64,000 bases of DNA. Source: Thalassospira lucentensis. GTDB lineage: Bacteria > Pseudomonadota > Alphaproteobacteria > Rhodospirillales > Thalassospiraceae. The notes beneath the pieces were generated by a model. That model worked only from the letters and a program-made list of their open reading frames with translations. It was not told where the DNA came from and did not search any database. Position 1 is the first letter of the stretch. The number at the start of each line of letters is the position of its first letter. This document shows, one piece after another, positions 1 through 8,490 of the stretch. A program made the position numbers and the translations under genes. The DNA lies in contig NZ_LPVY01000025.1 of assembly GCF_001613805.1 (NCBI RefSeq), forward strand, positions 110,503 to 174,502. Reading direction: 5' to 3'.

Positions 1-248
1 TCCGGTTTTCTGTTATATGTTCTTCTGGTTTATGAGGGGCGTATGATGTTGCGTCAAACACAATCTGAATATCAACGGTCGTGCGGGGTTGTCGTGAAGA
101 TGATTGTGTTAAATCGCTGAGAATAGGGATATTAATTCATCTTCGCTCTCGACGGGTTTCCCGATGATCCATTAGGATATGGCCATTGGGATGCGGGGAT
201 TGATTCATCACTAACGATGAGTGGACGGTTTTGCGTTTTGAGCTCGGC

Positions 249-1514
249 ATGAGAATGATTGCGACCGGTATGCTGGCGATGCTGTTGTCAGCGGGGGCCT
301 TGGGTGCCCATGCGCAGGGAAGCGGTACCGTTGCCGAGGACGCAAATGCCGATATGTCCCCGGTTGATGTCCTGCCTGATATCGATGTCGATACTTATGA
401 CGATGCCATCATCGACCCGGCAAAAACCAATCCCGATCTGATCGACGGCCTGATTTACAAGCCCGATGCCATTCCGCTGTCGCAGTATCGCCGCCGCGCA
501 ACCGACCCGGAAAGTCTGGCGGCGTTAAGCAATGTCGATGTGATTGCCGGTGATGGCCAGACGGAACGATCCTATTACGCGGCGATTTACAGCGGCAGTA
601 CGAGTGGCGTGTATTTCAAGGTTGCCGCCCAGATTTGCGACATGATGAGCCGGACCTTTGAACGCCATCGGGTGCATTGCGTGCCGTTGCGATCCCAAGG
701 GGTCGGCAGCAATATCCGCCTGATGAAAGAAGGGCGGGTGCAGCTTGCCATCGTGCAGTCGAACAATAACTGGGAAGCGCAGAAAGGCATTGCGCCGATC
801 CCCGGTGCGCGGTCGGTGATGTCGTTGCATGATGAAATGGGATTGCTGGTGGTGCGCAATGATTCCGATATTGAATCGATCGCCGATCTGCGCGGCAAAC
901 GCATCAATATCGGACCGGAAGGATCGGCATCGCGGGAATTGTGGCTTGAACTTCTGTCGCGATACAAATTGACGCTGGACGATCTTGATACCGTTTACGG
1001 CGTTGCGCAGGATTATAACGAGCTTGGCATCTGCGAGAATTATATCGATGCGTTCGGTCTTTGGATCGGGCATCCGGCGTCGCTGATCGAAGATACGCTT
1101 GGCTGCGGGGCGCGGGTTGTTGGCATGGGGGGGCCTTTGACCGATGAAATGGTCAAGGCAAACCAGTATTTCTTTAATCAGGTTTTGCCAGCAAAGACAT
1201 ATAGCGCGCAGGAAGAAGCGATTTCATCCTATGGCTTCAAGGCGTCGCTGATTGCCTATGAACCGGCTGATCCGTATGTGGTGTACTGGATCACGCGGAT
1301 CGTGCATGAAAATATCGACCGGATGAAGGAAATGTATCCGACATTCCGGAGTGTCGTTGCTGATGACATGTTCAAAAAGGGCAATTTCCTGCCGTTCCAT
1401 AAGGGGGCGGCGTGTTATTGGGAAACCGATGCGCATGCCTGCGACTGGCAGCCCTATTATCAGCAGGCCGACCCGAAAGGGCAGCGCAAATGGAATTATA
1501 CCTATCAGCAGTAA
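249..1514 (+). CDS. TAXI-family periplasmic solute-binding protein
   Basis: This is a secreted binding protein of the TAXI type, the family that supplies substrates to TRAP transporters fused in one DctQM polypeptide. The N-terminus has a basic start, a hydrophobic stretch and an Ala-His-Ala cleavage region (about residues 1-25), so export to the periplasm is expected. The family core is visible as YSGSTSGVYFKVA near residue 120, followed by the VQLAIVQSN and DLRGKRINIGPEGS blocks. An acidic linker of roughly 80 residues precedes the core, longer than usual. I prefer the ATG at 249; a TTG at 231 is in frame but has no better ribosome site. No TRAP permease gene follows: the next gene converges from the other strand, so the partner is upstream of the window, elsewhere, or absent. 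Ligand unknown; family assignment is firm. Confidence 0.85.
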   Translation: MRMIATGMLAMLLSAGALGAHAQGSGTVAEDANADMSPVDVLPDIDVDTYDDAIIDPAKTNPDLIDGLIYKPDAIPLSQYRRRATDPESLAALSNVDVIAGDGQTERSYYAAIYSGSTSGVYFKVAAQICDMMSRTFERHRVHCVPLRSQGVGSNIRLMKEGRVQLAIVQSNNNWEAQKGIAPIPGARSVMSLHDEMGLLVVRNDSDIESIADLRGKRINIGPEGSASRELWLELLSRYKLTLDDLDTVYGVAQDYNELGICENYIDAFGLWIGHPASLIEDTLGCGARVVGMGGPLTDEMVKANQYFFNQVLPAKTYSAQEEAISSYGFKASLIAYEPADPYVVYWITRIVHENIDRMKEMYPTFRSVVADDMFKKGNFLPFHKGAACYWETDAHACDWQPYYQQADPKGQRKWNYTYQQ

Positions 1515-1523
1515 GCCGCGATA

Positions 1524-2195
1524 TTAAGCGGACGGAAGCGGCGCCCAGCCGATGCGCGGGGCGGTTCCGCGGCCCGATGACTGGCAAAACTGGCCGATAA
1601 ACCCGTCATCAAGCAATTTTCGACAGGTCGCAAGATCGTCGCTGGCGCACCAGATGGCTGTATCAGGGGCGCGGGCGGATTTTGCATCCTGATCGGGGCC
1701 GATATCCCGTCGCAGCAAGAACCGGTTTCCGCCAAATTTTGCGATCAAGCCATGAATGGCAAGGCCGGTTGATACGGTGCTGATCAGGCTTGGAAAATTG
1801 GTCGGGGCGACGGTGCTGAGCGCGATGGTTCGTCCGAATTTCCGGGCCATTTCGATCCGGTATTCAACCATTTTGCGTTGCCATCCCTGTCCGCGCCAAT
1901 TTGGATCAACGGCGACCCCGTCGATATGGGCGACCTGGCCCAGCAGATCGGGGGGCAGGTGATGGTCGGTGCCGAAATTGGGATCACCATCACGCGGCAA
2001 TCCCAGCACGCAATAGGCCATCAGACGATCATCGTCAAAGACGCCAAAGATTTGCCCGCAGGCATCAAGATGATCGGCAAAGAACTGATCGGTTTCGGTC
2101 GCGGCATTGCCCGGCGGCAGATCGGCGACCACCCTGTGATGCAGGGCGATGATGGCGGGAAGGTGGGATGGATCAAGCCGGGTCAGGGTGCTCAT
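1524..2195 (-). CDS. GNAT-family N-acetyltransferase
   Basis: A 223-residue acyltransferase of the GNAT superfamily, which transfers acetyl from acetyl-CoA to an amine. The acetyl-CoA-binding motif A is recognisable near residues 90-115 as IDGVAVDPNWRGQGWQRKMV, matching the V-x-P-x-x-R-G-x-G-x pattern. The C-terminal third contains the usual hydrophobic strand and a substrate-side segment. The start codon overlaps the stop of the upstream binding-protein gene by four bases, so it is the last gene of a translationally coupled four-gene operon. The true substrate cannot be read from sequence. Its inclusion with two sensor-like membrane proteins and a binding protein suggests a small-molecule modification or detoxification role, which is inference only. 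Confidence 0.8.
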   Translation of the reverse strand: MSTLTRLDPSHLPAIIALHHRVVADLPPGNAATETDQFFADHLDACGQIFGVFDDDRLMAYCVLGLPRDGDPNFGTDHHLPPDLLGQVAHIDGVAVDPNWRGQGWQRKMVEYRIEMARKFGRTIALSTVAPTNFPSLISTVSTGLAIHGLIAKFGGNRFLLRRDIGPDQDAKSARAPDTAIWCASDDLATCRKLLDDGFIGQFCQSSGRGTAPRIGWAPLPSA

Positions 2196-3208
2196 TCGAT
2201 GACTTCCGCGTAATCAAGCAGCGACAGCGGCGGATAGAGTTTAAGCTTGCGCGCCGATGACAGCCGGATCAGATAGGAAAACCGGTCAAGCGTTTCGACC
2301 GGGATGTCGGCCGGCGATATGCCATCGATCAGGATCTGTTCGACCTTGCTGGCGGCAAGGCGGCCGACAAGTTCATAACGGCTTACAAGGCCCAGCATGG
2401 CATGGCCGTCGCGGACTTCAAGTTCGGTCGCGCTAAAGGCGGCAAGCCCGTTGGCAAAACCGGCATCGGTCAGGGTATCGCGATAATTGCCGATGAAATT
2501 GTCCGGTCCGATATACAGGATGTCGGCCCCCTTGCGGGCAAGTTCGGCAACGGCAGGGGGAATGTCATCCTGTGAGGGTTCGCCATCGCTGCCGAGCGGA
2601 GCGGCCAGGACTTCGAAGCCCATTTCGCGGCCCAGTTCGGTCAGATCGGCAACGTTGGAAACGGAATTGTCTTCGCGGCTGTTATAGACAACGCCAAGTT
2701 TGTCCATCGGGCGATAGGCACGGATGGCATTGATCTGGGCGGGAAGCGGGGCGATGTGGGCGGCACCCGTGACATTGGGGCGGCTTTGGCCCGCAGGGGC
2801 GGCAATGCCGGTTTTCCATGGCGATGAAACCATCACATAAACCACCGGAAGGTCGGTAATGTTTTGCGCCGGATCGACGGCATCATATTTGCCGACCACG
2901 GCCGACGTGATCCCGGTGCCCCATGTGTAAACCAGATCGGGTGGGTCTTTGCGGATCTGATCGATGATGGCAGGCACGCGCGACAGATCGCGCGCAGTAT
3001 CATAAATGGTCAGGTCGACGGGAATGCTGTTTTCATCGAAATAGGCGCGAAATCCCTGTTCGACATTGGTTTCGCCGCGCCACAGAACCATGGCGATTTT
3101 AAGCGGGCCCGGTTGTGATTGTGCATATGCCGCCGGAGCAAAGATTGAGACGGCGATGGCCACAAGAATGCCCAACAGACGAAAAACGGGGAGAAGGGAA
3201 AAGGTCAT
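2192..3208 (-). CDS. ABC-type substrate-binding protein, PF04392-like
   Basis: Periplasmic protein with a classical signal peptide (hydrophobic core about residues 8-24, cleavage after AYAQ). The remainder resembles the PF04392 family of type-I periplasmic binding proteins: an N-terminal PLKIAMVLWRGET strand, the DLVYTWGTG segment near residue 95, and a GADILYIGPDNFIGN block around residue 230. In other bacteria this family is found both with ABC transporters and as sensory binding proteins. No ABC permease or ATPase is adjacent. Instead the gene overlaps the upstream sensor-HAMP-MFS fusion (start within its last four bases) and the downstream acetyltransferase. I infer that it presents a ligand to one of the two sensor-bearing membrane proteins. 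The ligand is unknown. Confidence 0.75.
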   Translation of the reverse strand: MTFSLLPVFRLLGILVAIAVSIFAPAAYAQSQPGPLKIAMVLWRGETNVEQGFRAYFDENSIPVDLTIYDTARDLSRVPAIIDQIRKDPPDLVYTWGTGITSAVVGKYDAVDPAQNITDLPVVYVMVSSPWKTGIAAPAGQSRPNVTGAAHIAPLPAQINAIRAYRPMDKLGVVYNSREDNSVSNVADLTELGREMGFEVLAAPLGSDGEPSQDDIPPAVAELARKGADILYIGPDNFIGNYRDTLTDAGFANGLAAFSATELEVRDGHAMLGLVSRYELVGRLAASKVEQILIDGISPADIPVETLDRFSYLIRLSSARKLKLYPPLSLLDYAEVIE

Positions 3209-5211
3209 TTCGTTCCTCCCTCGTTTTTCTGTTCTGCGGGCACATGGCCGATCAGAAGTTCAAAGCACAGAACCGAAACAGCGGCAAAGGCCCCGAAGAT
3301 CAGAACCGCGTGCGTTGTTCCGACCAGTAGGGTCAGACCGGCGGCAAGCAACGGACCCGCAGCCCCGCCCAGCCGTTCGGCAAGACGCAGGACGGCAAGA
3401 ACCGGGCCGGTGCCGTGATCCTTGGTGAAATCCTTGCTGAGTTTCAGGCTGGCGGAAAGCTGCGCGGGGATTGAGGTCGCCTGCGCCAGACCGAGCAGGG
3501 CGACGGCAACCGCAAACAGGGCATATTCCGGAAGCCAGCCCGCCAGCAACAAGCCTGCTGCCGTTAGCCCGCCACCAATGCCGACCGCGCGGGTTTCGTT
3601 CTGGTTTTTGTCGGTCCATTTTGCCGCGGCCCAGCCGGTCAGGATCGCGACCAGCCCATAAAGCATGATCACCCGCCCGGTTTCAGCCGTGGTTGCACCC
3701 GATTGCAGCAGGATCATCGGGGTCAGGTAATATAAAAAGCCGCTGAGGATCAGTTTGGCGGGAATGGCGGCAAACAGGATCAGGACCTGCAAACGGCGAT
3801 TGCCGAGCATGGCGCGAAGGGCGGCACGTGTCGGGATCGGTGGCGGGGTTTTGCCGCGCACCATGTTATCCATCAGGAAGAAGGCCAGAAGGACTGCGAG
3901 AAACGCAATGGTCGCACCGGCGATAAAGGTCATGTCCGGGCCGAAATGACCGGCAACGATCCCGCCAATCGCCGGGCCGCAGATATCAGCCAGCATGATG
4001 CCGCTGACCATCATGGCAGTACCCTGTGTGCGGTTGCTGTCATTGGTGGCATCAAGGACATAGGACTGACAGGCGACAAAGGTGGTGGCGTAACCGATGC
4101 CCGACAATGCCCGCCACAGGACAAGATCCCATATGCCCCCGGCAAAGGCGGTACCGATCAGGCCAAGTGTCGCCAGAAACGCGCCGCACAGATACATGCG
4201 AAGTGACCCGACCTGTTCCTGAAACAGGCTGCAGATCGGCATGGCAAGGGCAACCATCAGAAGATGAACCGCCATGACCACGCCGGCACCAAGCTGCCCG
4301 TCGATGCTGTGGGATGTGACCTGGCTAAAGAAAGCAGGCATGATTGGTCGGGCCAGTTCTTCGGCAAGGACGAACATGAAGGCCAGCATGCGGACACCGA
4401 TCAGCTTTACCTCGCGTTCGCGCTGGGGATGGGTTCCGACCTTTTTGGCGGTGGTGTTGATCAGGGAATTGATCCGTTCCATGAACTGGCCGATTTCGTC
4501 ATGGGTGCTTTGGCCATGCAGCAGGGTGAATTTGCGATCGCGCACATTGTCCAGAACCTTGCGCGCGACCCTTACCGGCAGGGCGACATTGACGGTTAAC
4601 ACCAGCAACATCAGCTCGAACGACAGGGCGAGCGTGATGATAAAAATGATCGCAATGTCATAAAGATTATCCGTCACAGGGCGCATCAGGGCCGCCCGGG
4701 CATGCCCAAGGACGACTTCGATATCGTCCTGTCCCTCGGCGCGGGGCAGGTCCAGACGGGTGACGATATAGGCGGTATCATTGCCCGACGGTGCCTTAAG
4801 GGCGGTGGTGATTTCATCCGATGACAGACCGCCTGCATGCAGGATGTCGCCAGCCTTGTCGGTGATGGCAGCAAAAACCAGATCGGGATCGCCATTGCGA
4901 AGCTGATAGACCACGGTTTCAAAACCGACAATTTCGCGCAGCGGAATGCCAAGCCGCAGGGCGTTTTCGATCTTTTCGCCAAGAACCCGGGCTTCGATCC
5001 CGGCCTTTTCACGGATTTCGGTTTGCAGATCGGCGCGCGCCAGTTCGGCGGCGCGCCATGAAATCCCGACCAATGCGATGCAAAGCGAGATTGTGCTGAA
5101 CAGCAGCAAAATCCAGATCGTGCCCTTGGGGAACAGGCGGCTTCGGATATTGCCACCATGAGGGGAGGTCGGAGTGTCAGGTTTGGTATCGGGATTGGCA
5201 GAGAGGGTCAT
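3205..5211 (-). CDS. Sensor-HAMP-MFS transporter fusion protein
   Basis: A 668-residue inner-membrane protein with two parts. Residues about 30-50 form a first membrane helix, about 50-190 a periplasmic region like the sensor regions of chemoreceptors and kinases, about 190-220 a second helix, and about 220-270 a HAMP-like linker ending in STHDEIGQFMERINSL. From about residue 280 to 655 there are some twelve hydrophobic helices typical of a major facilitator transporter, with WRALSGIGYA near residue 370 and a long central loop near 460. A kinase or methyl-accepting domain is absent; the HAMP joins directly to the transporter. MFS proteins are normally 400-450 residues without a sensor front. 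It overlaps its neighbours on both sides by four bases. Substrate unknown; the domain reading is by eye, and the HAMP is the least certain part. Confidence 0.75.
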   Translation of the reverse strand: MTLSANPDTKPDTPTSPHGGNIRSRLFPKGTIWILLLFSTISLCIALVGISWRAAELARADLQTEIREKAGIEARVLGEKIENALRLGIPLREIVGFETVVYQLRNGDPDLVFAAITDKAGDILHAGGLSSDEITTALKAPSGNDTAYIVTRLDLPRAEGQDDIEVVLGHARAALMRPVTDNLYDIAIIFIITLALSFELMLLVLTVNVALPVRVARKVLDNVRDRKFTLLHGQSTHDEIGQFMERINSLINTTAKKVGTHPQREREVKLIGVRMLAFMFVLAEELARPIMPAFFSQVTSHSIDGQLGAGVVMAVHLLMVALAMPICSLFQEQVGSLRMYLCGAFLATLGLIGTAFAGGIWDLVLWRALSGIGYATTFVACQSYVLDATNDSNRTQGTAMMVSGIMLADICGPAIGGIVAGHFGPDMTFIAGATIAFLAVLLAFFLMDNMVRGKTPPPIPTRAALRAMLGNRRLQVLILFAAIPAKLILSGFLYYLTPMILLQSGATTAETGRVIMLYGLVAILTGWAAAKWTDKNQNETRAVGIGGGLTAAGLLLAGWLPEYALFAVAVALLGLAQATSIPAQLSASLKLSKDFTKDHGTGPVLAVLRLAERLGGAAGPLLAAGLTLLVGTTHAVLIFGAFAAVSVLCFELLIGHVPAEQKNEGGTK

Positions 5212-5990
5212 TTCAGCGGCTCCGCCGGGGTTTCCGATTGGCGTTTGGTGTTGCCCTTTTTTGTTTCGTGCGGCAACTGATCGCGGATTTCGCGGTACAG
5301 GGAAATCAGTTCGATTTCGCTTTGGGTCAGGACATCGCCATCATGGGGGCGGATATTGGGGGCCTTGCCCGCAACCGCGCGCGCCAGATCTTCGTGCAGT
5401 TCTTCGAAAACCCGATGGCGGCGACGCATCAGAATGAACAGTACGCCCAAAATGGGGATAATCATGCCCATGCCCAAGGCCGCCGATTTCCACATTTCGG
5501 AGAAGGCATTGGCAAGCTTGGCTTCGGAGGTTTCGGCGCTTGCCGTAATGACGACCTGCCCGGCGCATTGGCCGAGGCTGTCGCGCAGGACCTGCCCGGC
5601 GGTGGCGATGCCCGGTGTGAAATCGATCCACTCATCGCGGGCCTGTTGGGGAATTGCCGCGCCAGAGAGGGCCTGATCATCGGGGGATCGCGCGGCGTTG
5701 CTGATGATGGTGCCATCACAATCAAGAACGGCGACATTGCGGATATCGTTGGACATATCCAGACGCCGGTTCAGGATTGGTTGCAGGTTTTCCATGTTTT
5801 CCAGCCGCAAACCCAGATCGATACCGGCCACGATATCCTGACTGGTTTCATTGAGGATCACGGTCATGCGCTGGGCCAGAAGGGTGTGCAGGGTCTGGTC
5901 GAATCGCAGATAGTTCAGGACCGTGGTCATGCTTAAGGCGCTTGCAAGCACAAGGAAAAGGGCCAGCCCGATCTTGGTAGACAGATTCAA
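5208..5990 (-). CDS. Membrane sensor-like protein, kinase-less
   Basis: A 260-residue protein with an N-terminal membrane helix (about 6-26), a periplasmic region of about 140 residues, a second helix (about 172-190, GMGMIIPILGVLFILM) and a charged cytoplasmic tail with a helical, HAMP-like start. The periplasmic part contains VAVLDCDGTIISNAA, a strand-turn pattern seen in single Cache-like domains. No histidine kinase, GGDEF or methyl-accepting domain follows. It is the first gene of the minus-strand operon and its last bases overlap the start of the sensor-HAMP-MFS gene. It may be a signal-input partner for that protein. I do not recognise a specific family, and function is not assigned. 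Confidence 0.6.
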   Translation of the reverse strand: MNLSTKIGLALFLVLASALSMTTVLNYLRFDQTLHTLLAQRMTVILNETSQDIVAGIDLGLRLENMENLQPILNRRLDMSNDIRNVAVLDCDGTIISNAARSPDDQALSGAAIPQQARDEWIDFTPGIATAGQVLRDSLGQCAGQVVITASAETSEAKLANAFSEMWKSAALGMGMIIPILGVLFILMRRRHRVFEELHEDLARAVAGKAPNIRPHDGDVLTQSEIELISLYREIRDQLPHETKKGNTKRQSETPAEPLK

Positions 5991-6009
5991 AACGTGTCTC
6001 CGGCGACAT

Positions 6010-6090
6010 ATATTTTCAAAATATTTTCAAAACACAGTCCTGTTAAGCCGGTTATATCCTCAGAAACCCGCTTTCACAAACCATATGGTT
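6010..6090. promoter_or_regulatory. Divergent promoter region with tandem repeat and palindrome
   Basis: The 206 bases between the divergent sensor gene and the first DUF697 gene contain a perfect tandem duplication of ATATTTTCAAA (6010-6020 and 6021-6031) and a perfect 12-base palindrome AACCATATGGTT (6079-6090). The position suits regulator-binding sites for one or both divergent transcripts. No regulator gene is adjacent, so the binding protein is unknown. Confidence 0.4.
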
Positions 6091-6196
6091 GATTGCATCG
6101 GGGGTTGGGTCAAGGCTGTATAAAACCTTGATTCGGTTTGCAGTGCCGATAGTTAGCGATTATGATTTGCCGCGGGACAATAAACCGGGGGACGTG

Positions 6197-6703
6197 ATGG
6201 GGGCTGAAACGCTTGAAGTGCTGAAACGGCGCAAACAGCACCGTCTTGCAAGTGGTGTTGTGCAACGCAATACCCTTTGGGCGGCTACGACCGGTTTTGT
6301 TCCGATCCCTGTTGTCGATTCTGCGGCCACGGTTGCCGTGCAGCTTAAAATGCTGGCGGAACTGAGCGATGTTTACGGTGTTGCGTTCAACAAAAGCAGC
6401 GGCAAATCCGTGATCGCGGCCTTAACGGCGTGCATTACCAGTGGCGTTTTGGGGCGGGCTCTTTTGGGGACGGGGATATTTGCCAATCTTGCCAAGGTGA
6501 TGCCGGTTGTCGGATCGGCACTGAGCATCGTGACCATGCCGGGTTTCAATGCCGCATTTACCTATGCGCTTGGCCGGGTTTTTCAGCAGCATTACGCCGC
6601 AGGCGGGACGATGGCGGACTTTGACGCCAAAAAGGCGGAGGCCGAGTTCCGCCAGAAATTCAAGGATGGCCTGAAATTCGATCAGGACGGGAAAATGGCG
6701 TGA
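6197..6703 (+). CDS. DUF697-family membrane protein, copy A
   Basis: A 168-residue protein of the DUF697 type (PF05128-like, related to the C-terminal part of YcjF). Seen in the sequence: the GFVPIPVVDSAATVAVQLKML amphipathic/hydrophobic segment near residue 35-55, a second hydrophobic hairpin at about 75-125, and the family tail with TYALGRVFQQHYAAGGTMADFD. The ATG at 6197 follows GGGGGACGTG, a good ribosome site; an in-frame upstream start at 6089 would add 36 residues of no family character. It opens a four-gene plus-strand cluster with a second DUF697 copy (8491-9051). Molecular function of the family is unknown; membrane location is inferred. Confidence 0.75.
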   Translation: MGAETLEVLKRRKQHRLASGVVQRNTLWAATTGFVPIPVVDSAATVAVQLKMLAELSDVYGVAFNKSSGKSVIAALTACITSGVLGRALLGTGIFANLAKVMPVVGSALSIVTMPGFNAAFTYALGRVFQQHYAAGGTMADFDAKKAEAEFRQKFKDGLKFDQDGKMA

Positions 6704-6747
6704 AGAACGCGTAATCGCGCAATAACAGGAATTCGGGTGGCGAAACG

Positions 6748-6945
6748 ATGCATTTGATTTTGATTGTAATTTATCTATTGGCCTGCATTGTTTGCGGCAT
6801 GCTGGGACGCCGGACATCGTTCGGGTTTCTGGGGCATTTCCTGCTGGCGATTGTGATTACCCCGATTGGCGATTTTCTGGTTCAGATCGTTGCGCGCCCG
6901 TCGCGGGAGCTTCGTGAAAAGCTTAAAGACCTTGATTATGATTAA
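6748..6945 (+). CDS. Small two-helix membrane protein
   Basis: A 65-residue hydrophobic protein with two predicted membrane segments: residues about 2-18 (LILIVIYLLACIVCGML) and about 26-46, joined by a short basic turn (GRRTS), then a charged tail ending in REKLKDLDYD. The ATG is preceded by a purine-rich AGGAATTCGGGTGG. It lies 44 bases after DUF697 copy A and 58 before the SPFH gene in the same direction, so it is probably co-transcribed. I do not recognise a family. The conserved context with an SPFH protein would suggest a membrane-microdomain partner, which is inference. Confidence 0.6.
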   Translation: MHLILIVIYLLACIVCGMLGRRTSFGFLGHFLLAIVITPIGDFLVQIVARPSRELREKLKDLDYD

Positions 6946-7003
6946 GATGATGACTGACGGGCGATCAGCATGCGTCACGATACACCCGACGACGAGATGA
7001 TGA

Positions 7004-8389
7004 ATGGTTGATAGCGCGACAGTCGCACCCGGTGCACCAGACGAAAACGGAACCGCCCGCAAAAGAGGGCGATGGTCGATCTTTTGGCGGCGCTTTTTCA
7101 TTAGTGCTGGCGTACGCCTGCGGCGGTTGCGGACGGCTTTTCTGATCGGGCTTCTGTTCCTGCTGGTCGCGATTTTCGCGTTGGCGCCGCAGATTTTCAT
7201 TACCGTGCCCGCCGGGCATGTTGCAGTAATGTGGTACCGGTTCTTTGGCGGGACGGTCGTTGATAAAAGCTACGGCGAAGGTATTCACATGATCTTCCCG
7301 TGGGATGAAATGTATATCTATGACGCCCGCCTGCAAAATCAGGCGCGCGTTTATGACACGATTTCATCGAACGGCCTGTCGATGGAAGTCGACATCGCGG
7401 TGCGTTATCGCATCAACCGCGAAGCGGTCGGGATGCTGCACAAGCTGGTCGGGCCGAATTATGCCGAAGTCCTTGTATATCCGGAAATCGGATCGCATGC
7501 GCGTGAACTGATTTCGCGTTACACCCCTGAACAACTTTATACCGAAACCCGTGCCTTCATTCAGGCGGAAATCCTTGAGCGCATGGTCAACGAACTTGGA
7601 TCGTCGTTGGTCAATCAAAGCTTCCAGGGGCGGCTGGTGACGGTTGAAGACGTTCTGATCCGGTCCGTGACACTGCCGGAACGCGTGGCCGATGCGATTG
7701 AACGCAAGGCCGAACAGTATCAGGCGATGCTGGAATATGATTTCCGTCTGGCGCGTGAGGAAAAGGAAAAGCAGCGCAAGAAGATCGAGGCGGAAGGTAT
7801 TCGTGAATTCCAGGATATCGTCGCCAAAACGATCACCGAGGAATATCTGCGACTGCGCGGTATCGAAGCGACCATGACGCTTGCGACATCGAAAAACAGC
7901 AAGACGATCATCATTGGTGGCAAGGATGGCCTGCCCGTGATCCTCAATACCGCGGATGCACCGACGGCCAGCGGTGCGGATTCCGGTTCGGGGGCGGAGC
8001 TTGTGAACGATACGGCCGAAAGCCTTCCGAATGCGGGGGCGCTTAATGCGCGGTCGCAGGAAATCGCGCCGCAAAATGCGATTTCGCCCGGCGTTCGCGA
8101 ACCTGCTGATCCGTCAGGCAAACGCGCACGGCCTGCGGCGGCAAATTCGAATACGCAGCCCGTCACACCGCCGATGAAACCGGCTGCTCCGACAGGCCCG
8201 GCAGCAGGGGCGTCAGAAGATGTTTCAACAGCGGGTAAAACCGCCGGAGATGTTTTGAAATCGATTGCGCCGGTCTTTGATCAATCCAGTGGTAGCGGGG
8301 GCGGTGTCGTTAAACAGAGCGACATGGAACCGGTCGCGACACACGAGAGTGCAGGGCAGCCTGAAATTTCAAAAACCGGTAGCAAATAA
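7004..8389 (+). CDS. SPFH / band-7 (prohibitin-like) membrane protein
   Basis: A 461-residue SPFH-domain protein. A basic N-terminus precedes one membrane helix (about residues 43-66, FLIGLLFLLVAIFALAPQIF). The SPFH core follows from ITVPAGHVAVMWYRFFGG to about residue 230, including SSNGLSMEVDIAVRYRIN. A charged coiled-coil of Glu/Lys/Arg/Ala (about 230-285) is typical of oligomer-forming family members such as prohibitins and HflK/C. The last 150 residues are Pro/Ala/Gly/Ser-rich and low-complexity. SPFH proteins form large ring or cage assemblies in membranes and often shelter proteases or transporters. No protease or NfeD-type partner is adjacent; the neighbours are two DUF697 proteins and a mini membrane protein. 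Family call is firm, the specific role is not known. Confidence 0.88.
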   Translation: MVDSATVAPGAPDENGTARKRGRWSIFWRRFFISAGVRLRRLRTAFLIGLLFLLVAIFALAPQIFITVPAGHVAVMWYRFFGGTVVDKSYGEGIHMIFPWDEMYIYDARLQNQARVYDTISSNGLSMEVDIAVRYRINREAVGMLHKLVGPNYAEVLVYPEIGSHARELISRYTPEQLYTETRAFIQAEILERMVNELGSSLVNQSFQGRLVTVEDVLIRSVTLPERVADAIERKAEQYQAMLEYDFRLAREEKEKQRKKIEAEGIREFQDIVAKTITEEYLRLRGIEATMTLATSKNSKTIIIGGKDGLPVILNTADAPTASGADSGSGAELVNDTAESLPNAGALNARSQEIAPQNAISPGVREPADPSGKRARPAAANSNTQPVTPPMKPAAPTGPAAGASEDVSTAGKTAGDVLKSIAPVFDQSSGSGGGVVKQSDMEPVATHESAGQPEISKTGSK

Positions 8390-8490
8390 AGGGTGTTGCA
8401 CGTTGCTACTTCGGGTTAGTTCAGGTAAAGTTGAAGAATAAATTTTGCGTGCAGATCATCAACCTGAAGGTAGACATTCAAGAGGCGATA

